In this document: one piece after another, positions 11,322-15,351 of the stretch
Layout of the letters: each line of letters starts with the position of its first letter
Position numbering within the stretch: the first letter of the stretch is position 1
Origin: Pseudomonadota bacterium
GTDB lineage: Bacteria > Bdellovibrionota_C > UBA2361 > OMII01
Length of the DNA stretch: 15,351 bases
Reading direction: 5' to 3'
Assembly: GCA_027486155.1 (NCBI GenBank)
Contig: JAIXPR010000107.1
Span: forward strand, 1 to 15,351
Program-made: the position numbers and the translations under genes
The notes under the pieces: model-generated
What the model was told of the DNA's origin: nothing
The model's input: only the letters and a program-made list of their open reading frames with translations
The model's database searches: none

Positions 11322-12407
11322 TCAGAGGTCGTCCTCTATACGAAGTATAGAGCTGTCATGTATTCCTAGACGGTGGGCCAGTTCGGGATGTTGAAATATC
11401 TCGATTCTATCTTTACCTGACGGCATCGTCGTATGCCCCGCTACAGGTAGATGAGGGGCTGGGATTCCCGTTCCGAAGCTCTTTTTGCTCTGGAAGACTC
11501 GAGCCTCGTCCCATAGTCCGAGATGCACAAAACTTTGAAGGGTGTGCGTCCCTCCCTCGATGATCACCGAAAGCTGTTGTTTGGCGAAGAGGTACTCAAG
11601 TATCTGCTGGGGCAAGGGGCGGTCCGGCGCAAGTCGCTTCCATTCTGTCAGCCCCTCTTGTTTATCGACAGAGGAGTTGAAGACTAGGGTAGCAACCTGG
11701 TCGTCAAAAAGAGCGAGCGAGGTGGGAAGAGATAGGTTCGTGTCGATAACCACCCTCAGAGGGTTCTCTCCCTCGACGTGACGAACGGTCAAGTGGGGGT
11801 TATCGAGAAGCGCTGTTTTTGTCCCCACCAAGATACTCATCTCTTGAGAGCGCCACCGGTGGGTTGTGCGGCGAGAGAACTCACCACTGATCCATTTAGA
11901 TGATCCGTCTTGGCGGGCGATAAAATGGTCAGCGGTCTCCGCCCATTTCAAGATTACATAGGGCCGCTTCATTCTTTGAAAAAGGATAAACCGTCTATTG
12001 AGCATGATACACTCACGTTCTCGGATCCCTTCATGTACGACTATCCCGGCGTTCCGTAATTTTTGAATTCCTTGACCCGCGACTTTGGGATTTGGATCCC
12101 TACATCCTACGACGACGTTTCGTATGCCTGACTGAATGACAAGGTCGGCGCATGGTGGTGTCTTGCCGAAATGAGAACACGGTTCAAGGGTGACGTAGAT
12201 CGTGGCGTCTTTGAGCAGCGTTCGGTCGAACACCGAGTTGATCGCGAATACCTCCGCGTGTGGGCCTCCGTAGCGTTGATGGTAGCCCTCGCCGATGATC
12301 CGGTCGTTATGAACTACCACCGCCCCAACCAAAGGATTCGGCATGACCGCGCGTCCCCCGCGAGCGGCGAGGTCGAGAGCATGGTCCATGTGGCGAGGAT
12401 CAATCAT
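11322..12407 (-). CDS. ribD: Bifunctional riboflavin biosynthesis deaminase/reductase RibD
   Basis: RibD catalyses two cytoplasmic steps of riboflavin synthesis: deamination of the GTP-derived pyrimidine 5'-phosphate, then NADPH-dependent reduction of its ribosyl side chain. Residues 1-145 are the zinc deaminase: MPNPLVGAVVV, PHAEV with H50 and catalytic E52, and EPCSHFGKTPPC with C77 and C86. From about 146 is the reductase: RPYVILKWAETADHFIA, SKWISG, ILVGTKTALLDNP, LRVVID and IIEGGTHTLQSF. Length (361) and motifs are normal. The reductase wording (LKWAETAD, HRWRSQEMSILVGTKTALLDNP, GLWDEARVF) looks closest, from memory, to Bacteroidetes-type RibD. No other rib gene is in the window. ATG 12407 lacks a good ribosome binding site. 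The upstream region is shared with the divergent synthetase. Confidence 0.97.
   Translation of the reverse strand: MIDPRHMDHALDLAARGGRAVMPNPLVGAVVVHNDRIIGEGYHQRYGGPHAEVFAINSVFDRTLLKDATIYVTLEPCSHFGKTPPCADLVIQSGIRNVVVGCRDPNPKVAGQGIQKLRNAGIVVHEGIRERECIMLNRRFILFQRMKRPYVILKWAETADHFIARQDGSSKWISGEFSRRTTHRWRSQEMSILVGTKTALLDNPHLTVRHVEGENPLRVVIDTNLSLPTSLALFDDQVATLVFNSSVDKQEGLTEWKRLAPDRPLPQQILEYLFAKQQLSVIIEGGTHTLQSFVHLGLWDEARVFQSKKSFGTGIPAPHLPVAGHTTMPSGKDRIEIFQHPELAHRLGIHDSSILRIEDDL
11334..11352 (-). repeat. Perfect inverted repeat inside the 3' end of ribD
   Basis: CTCTATAC (11334-11341) and GTATAGAG (11345-11352) are an exact 8-bp inverted repeat around GAA (TTC on the ribD strand), ending ten bases before the ribD stop codon. 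It encodes part of SSILRIEDDL. In the transcript it would be a tight hairpin at the very end of the coding region, possibly limiting 3' decay or read-through between the convergent genes. No T-run follows. Confidence 0.35.
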
Positions 12408-12434
12408 GAAAGATACATATCACGGAGTGGCTTC

Positions 12435-12465
12435 GTGCGGATATCCCGCACCGCTCGATTATAAT
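12435..12465. promoter_or_regulatory. Bidirectional -10 palindrome with an adjacent inverted repeat
   Basis: ATTATAAT (12458-12465) is its own reverse complement, so a consensus TATAAT reads on the plus strand (12460-12465, towards the synthetase) and on the minus strand (12463-12458, towards ribD). GTGCGG (12435-12440) and CCGCAC (12446-12451) form a 6-bp inverted repeat beside it, placed like an operator. No convincing -35 is visible on either strand. Confidence 0.5.
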
Positions 12466-12526
12466 TTCCATGACGCCTTAGGAAGGCTCGTGTAGAGTTG
12501 AGGCATCGCCTTAACCGCTTGGTTTC

Positions 12527-14536
12527 ATGAATACACCTCGGGAAAAAGTTAAACCCTCCATCGTATGGACTCCGAGTTCGGATCTCAAGGCTGAGAGCGG
12601 TGTTGGGCGTTTTATTGAAACGCTGAAAGAGAAGAGACTGGGAGCCTTTTCAACCTTCGAGGAGCTTCATCGATGGTCCGTTAGGGAGCCTCATCTCTTT
12701 TGGAAAGAGGTCATAAGCTTTGTTGATGTGAGGGGGAGCGGAGACGCAGATCGATTGTGGGGAGACGAGGAGGGGCCCACATCGCTCGCGAAGAGATGGT
12801 TCCCCGATCTCCGAATTAATTTCACCGACAATCTGTTGCGGACACCGACCGACGAGATCGCTATCACGGCATGGTCAGAGGATCGGATCCGCCGGGTGAT
12901 TACCAGACGTCAGCTTCGGGAGATGTCCATGTCGGTAGCACGACATCTCTCTTCGTTGGGAGTTCTGTCAGGGGACCGCGTCTTCGCGTATCTGCCTAAT
13001 ATTCCGGAGGCGGTAGTTTGTATGCTTGGGAGCGCCGCTATCGGTACTACGTGGGCCAGCTGCGGCACCGACTACCAGGTTGATGGACTCCTCGCTCGAC
13101 TGCAACGGGTGAGTCCGAGAGTTTTTATCGCGCCCACGGCGTACCTTTGGCGTGGTAAAGAGGTCGACGCCATCCCCACTATCCTTGAAATCGCGCGACA
13201 GGTCTCCTCGATCGAACATATTATCCTGGTTGATTATCTTGGGATACCTGATGGTAAAGCATGTCAAGTCACGAGGCTCGCCGCGAGCTGTTCCGAATTA
13301 AGAGATATCGTATCCAAAGAGGCGGTTTCTGACCCGCTACCACTCTTTCCTTTCTCTCATCCGCTCTACATCATGTTCTCCTCCGGTACCACGGGGAAGC
13401 CAAAGGGGATCGTGCATGGATGTGGTGGGACCCTTCTTGAACATAAGAAGGAGCACATTCTTCACGCCGATGTTCGACCGAGAGATATTCTCTTCTATCA
13501 AACATCGACCAGTTGGATGATGTGGAATTGGCTGGTTTCCGGTCTCGCCGCGGATGCCACGATAGCGCTCTACGATGGAGACCCACTGATCGAGAATGGT
13601 GCCATCTTGTGGCGTATGGCTGATGAGGAAAGATTTACTCACTTCGGAACGAGTGCTGCCTTTCTCGGCGCTATCGAGAAACAGAGCGTTCGTCCAGCGG
13701 ACATGTACAAACTGGAGGCCTTGCGTACCGTCCTCTCCACCGGTTCCACGCTCTATCCGTCGCAGTTTGACTATATCACCGATTCCATCAAACCGGGGTG
13801 GAGCCAAATTAGTTCAGGTGGGACCGACATACTTGGGTGTTTCGGGCTCGGCACCCCTCTCAAGCCTGTTGTGAGGGGAGAGGTCCAAGCGAAGAGCCTC
13901 GGGTACGATGTGTGTGTTTATAACTCTGCGGCACAACGGATCGTTGCTGAAGAGGGGGAACTCATCTGCGCCAATGCAGCGCCATCGATGCCGGTCTATT
14001 TTCTGGATGACCCGAATGGGGAGGCCTATCGAGCGGCGTACTTCTCAGAGTTTCCTGGAGTGTGGAGGCATGGTGATTTTCTTGAGGAAACCGCCGATGG
14101 TGGCCTGCTCTTCCTGGGGCGGTCCGACGCGACGCTCAAGCCGGCTGGTGTGCGTGTAGCGACCGCCGATATTTACGCGGCCTTGCATAAGGTGCCGGCG
14201 GTACGTCAGGCGTTAGCGGTTGGATATGTTCCTTCAGGAGCGACGGCGGAGAAAGTTGTGTTGTTTGTGGTGCTCGATTCGAGTGTTAAATTGACCGATG
14301 TTTTGGAGGCAGAGATTCGTGAGACGTTGCGGCGTTCCAATGCCTTCTATGCTCCTGCTCTTATCGTGCAAGCCCCTGAGGTGCCGCGGACCTCGAACAA
14401 TAAGCTCTCTGAGCTGTCTGTGAAGAGGATCCTCAAGGGAGAAGACCCTGGGAACTCTTCAGCACTAGCGAATCCAGAGTGCCTTGAGTTTTTTAAAGGA
14501 GAGGCCGTTCGCCAAGTAAAAGGGGCATTAGGCTAG
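12527..14536 (+). CDS. Acetoacetyl-CoA synthetase
   Basis: This cytoplasmic AMP-forming ligase activates acetoacetate to acetoacetyl-CoA with ATP and CoA, linking ketone-body or leucine-catabolic acetoacetate and polyhydroxybutyrate turnover to central metabolism. The 669 residues match the family length. An ACAS N-terminal segment leads to LRINFTDNLL, typical of AACS. The ATP loop is MFSSGTTGKPKGIVH (about 283-297), the adenylate motif is SSGGTDILGCF (about 429), and WRHGDF precedes the hinge GRSDATLKPAGVR (about 531). The acylation lysine is K626 in PRTSNNK. Two family glycines are altered: PGGVR reads PAGVR and the usual SGK or NGK reads NNK. The lysine itself is kept, so activity is likely. 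No CoA-transferase, thiolase or PHB gene adjoins it. ATG 12527 has no clear ribosome binding site; TAA at 12512-12514 blocks upstream starts. Confidence 0.95.
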   Translation: MNTPREKVKPSIVWTPSSDLKAESGVGRFIETLKEKRLGAFSTFEELHRWSVREPHLFWKEVISFVDVRGSGDADRLWGDEEGPTSLAKRWFPDLRINFTDNLLRTPTDEIAITAWSEDRIRRVITRRQLREMSMSVARHLSSLGVLSGDRVFAYLPNIPEAVVCMLGSAAIGTTWASCGTDYQVDGLLARLQRVSPRVFIAPTAYLWRGKEVDAIPTILEIARQVSSIEHIILVDYLGIPDGKACQVTRLAASCSELRDIVSKEAVSDPLPLFPFSHPLYIMFSSGTTGKPKGIVHGCGGTLLEHKKEHILHADVRPRDILFYQTSTSWMMWNWLVSGLAADATIALYDGDPLIENGAILWRMADEERFTHFGTSAAFLGAIEKQSVRPADMYKLEALRTVLSTGSTLYPSQFDYITDSIKPGWSQISSGGTDILGCFGLGTPLKPVVRGEVQAKSLGYDVCVYNSAAQRIVAEEGELICANAAPSMPVYFLDDPNGEAYRAAYFSEFPGVWRHGDFLEETADGGLLFLGRSDATLKPAGVRVATADIYAALHKVPAVRQALAVGYVPSGATAEKVVLFVVLDSSVKLTDVLEAEIRETLRRSNAFYAPALIVQAPEVPRTSNNKLSELSVKRILKGEDPGNSSALANPECLEFFKGEAVRQVKGALG

Positions 14537-15351
14537 GTGCCAACGAAGAGCTCGGGGGTTTGTTCTGGGTTGATGCTTGAACTCCCTTTGCTGAGCCATT
14601 CATTACGCTCTTTCGCCGAGATCGCTTTGTTAAGTTTCGACATGATGGCTCCACGAGTCTCAACAGAAACCACCATCTCTTTGCCGGTCCAGGAAGGGGT
14701 CCGTTCAAGGATCTCGCCGGTCTCCATATAAGAATCTATCAACGCTTCCGCCATACTCAGTGGAATACCATAGAGTTGACTCGGTGTATGATCCTTGTTC
14801 CCGGTTGCCGCAGCGACATACTCAAGCGCCATGGAGTGGTTGAAGCCCATGCGTTCAAGCACGATTGCGGCTATCTGGATGTTGTTTGCTTGGAAAGTCT
14901 GCTCTTCATAAGTGATATCGAAGGCGAGGTCCTTGCTCTTAAGGTGCATACGGTAATCCTTGAATCCACGCCGGTTCTCTCTGAGGAACGGCGCGAAGGA
15001 GAGGTAGCGTAGTCCTCGGCTGAGGAGGCCAAACGCGAGCCCTATCTCGGGGACCCCCTGTCCGATGATTCCGCCGGTCGTCAGGGCCTCATAGAGAGGA
15101 TTCTCGACGTAAGACCAGTCATCTTTTTCGGTCTTTCGACTCAGATTCCGTGAAAGGTAGCAGTACGCCAAAATGACCGCGTGTTCGATCGGCGTGTACG
15201 CCTCGAAAAATTCCGTGGCTTCAATAAGCTTACCGGGAGTTAGAACATACGGCCGATGTTCCTTGGTCAGGAAGTAGTAGGTCGCTTTGATGGTGTTGTT
15301 TCTGAGAAGGCGGACGATGTGATTTTCGGCGGAGAGGGGCAAGCGGTTTGA
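14533..15351 (-). CDS. Hypothetical protein, possibly HDOD-like; 5' end beyond the window
   Basis: The frame is open to the right edge, so the gene probably begins outside the window; a TTG at 15342 (269 residues) is the first possible start inside it but has no visible ribosome binding site. The product looks mostly alpha-helical and soluble, with no signal peptide. A segment EEQTFQANNIQIAAIVLERMGF followed by NHSMALEYVAAATG (cut here) resembles the second half of HDOD domains, where an acidic residue, F/G and an alanine-rich helix precede a 'LE.WG' turn. The HD-type metal residues are not expected in HDOD and none is seen. This is a weak family guess; otherwise I do not recognise it. Its TAG overlaps that of the convergent synthetase within the tetranucleotide CTAG. 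Confidence 0.72.
   Translation of the reverse strand, partial: SNRLPLSAENHIVRLLRNNTIKATYYFLTKEHRPYVLTPGKLIEATEFFEAYTPIEHAVILAYCYLSRNLSRKTEKDDWSYVENPLYEALTTGGIIGQGVPEIGLAFGLLSRGLRYLSFAPFLRENRRGFKDYRMHLKSKDLAFDITYEEQTFQANNIQIAAIVLERMGFNHSMALEYVAAATGNKDHTPSQLYGIPLSMAEALIDSYMETGEILERTPSWTGKEMVVSVETRGAIMSKLNKAISAKERNEWLSKGSSSINPEQTPELFVGT

Noticed and set aside
11334..11352. Similarity to a loxP arm (ATACTTCGTATAG)
   Set aside because: Only a short part of one arm matches, inside the ribD coding region, with no recombinase gene or second arm.
12498..12530. Ten-codon TTG leader frame (MRHRLNRLVS) ending in ATGA at the acetoacetyl-CoA synthetase start
   Set aside because: It has no ribosome binding site and no biased composition; any gene beginning ATGA readily shows such an overlap by chance.

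Overview
The window comes from a Gram-negative-looking bacterial chromosome. The evidence is exported proteins with ordinary signal peptides, a CXXCH cytochrome, a PQQ-type sugar dehydrogenase fold and an acetoacetyl-CoA synthetase. Base composition is moderate, a little above 50% G+C by eye. The gene set suits an aerobic heterotroph of broadly proteobacterial (possibly deltaproteobacterial) type, but no rRNA or marker fixes the lineage, so treat this as a weak inference. I see no mobile element, CRISPR array, tRNA, rRNA or phage gene.

Layout, left to right. A 5'-truncated conserved hypothetical gene (+) faces a small KGG-repeat stress-type protein (-). A long, hairpin-rich non-coding stretch follows, then an exported single-haem CXXCH protein (-). 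This is divergent from valS (+), which runs into a CDGSH iron-sulfur protein (+). Tail to tail with that pair is a GT2 glycosyltransferase fused to a SAM methyltransferase (-). After a 330-base non-coding stretch comes a two-gene unit on the minus strand: an aspartate/aromatic aminotransferase and an exported PQQ glucose/sorbosone-dehydrogenase-like protein. A 450-base structured intergenic region separates this unit from a divergent small protein-kinase-like gene (+), which converges on ribD (-). ribD is divergent from an acetoacetyl-CoA synthetase (+) across a 119-base shared promoter region. The synthetase overlaps by four bases the end of a last gene (-) that leaves the window.

Most genes are housekeeping or metabolic (Val-tRNA charging, riboflavin synthesis, amino-acid transamination, acetoacetate activation, envelope glycan or lipid glycosylation) and do not form one pathway. 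Packing is tight: convergent pairs are separated by 49, 13, 44 and -4 bases.

The unusual content lies between genes. (1) The same 10-mer and 9-mer form two paired inverted-repeat elements (AATTAATGAG and CCTCATTAG, 7-bp arms, identical 17-base spacer). One lies upstream of the KGG gene and one upstream of the glycosyltransferase-methyltransferase gene, with arm order swapped; this is the best candidate for an undescribed regulon signal. (2) The aminotransferase start has no Shine-Dalgarno in range. A strong GGAGG instead precedes a 9-codon leader reading frame with four aromatic residues, whose stop overlaps the aminotransferase ATG. (3) A palindromic ATTATAAT gives a consensus -10 on both strands between ribD and the acetoacetyl-CoA synthetase. 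(4) The region upstream of the kinase can fold into several hairpins and carries small open frames. I did not recognise a complete undescribed multi-gene system.
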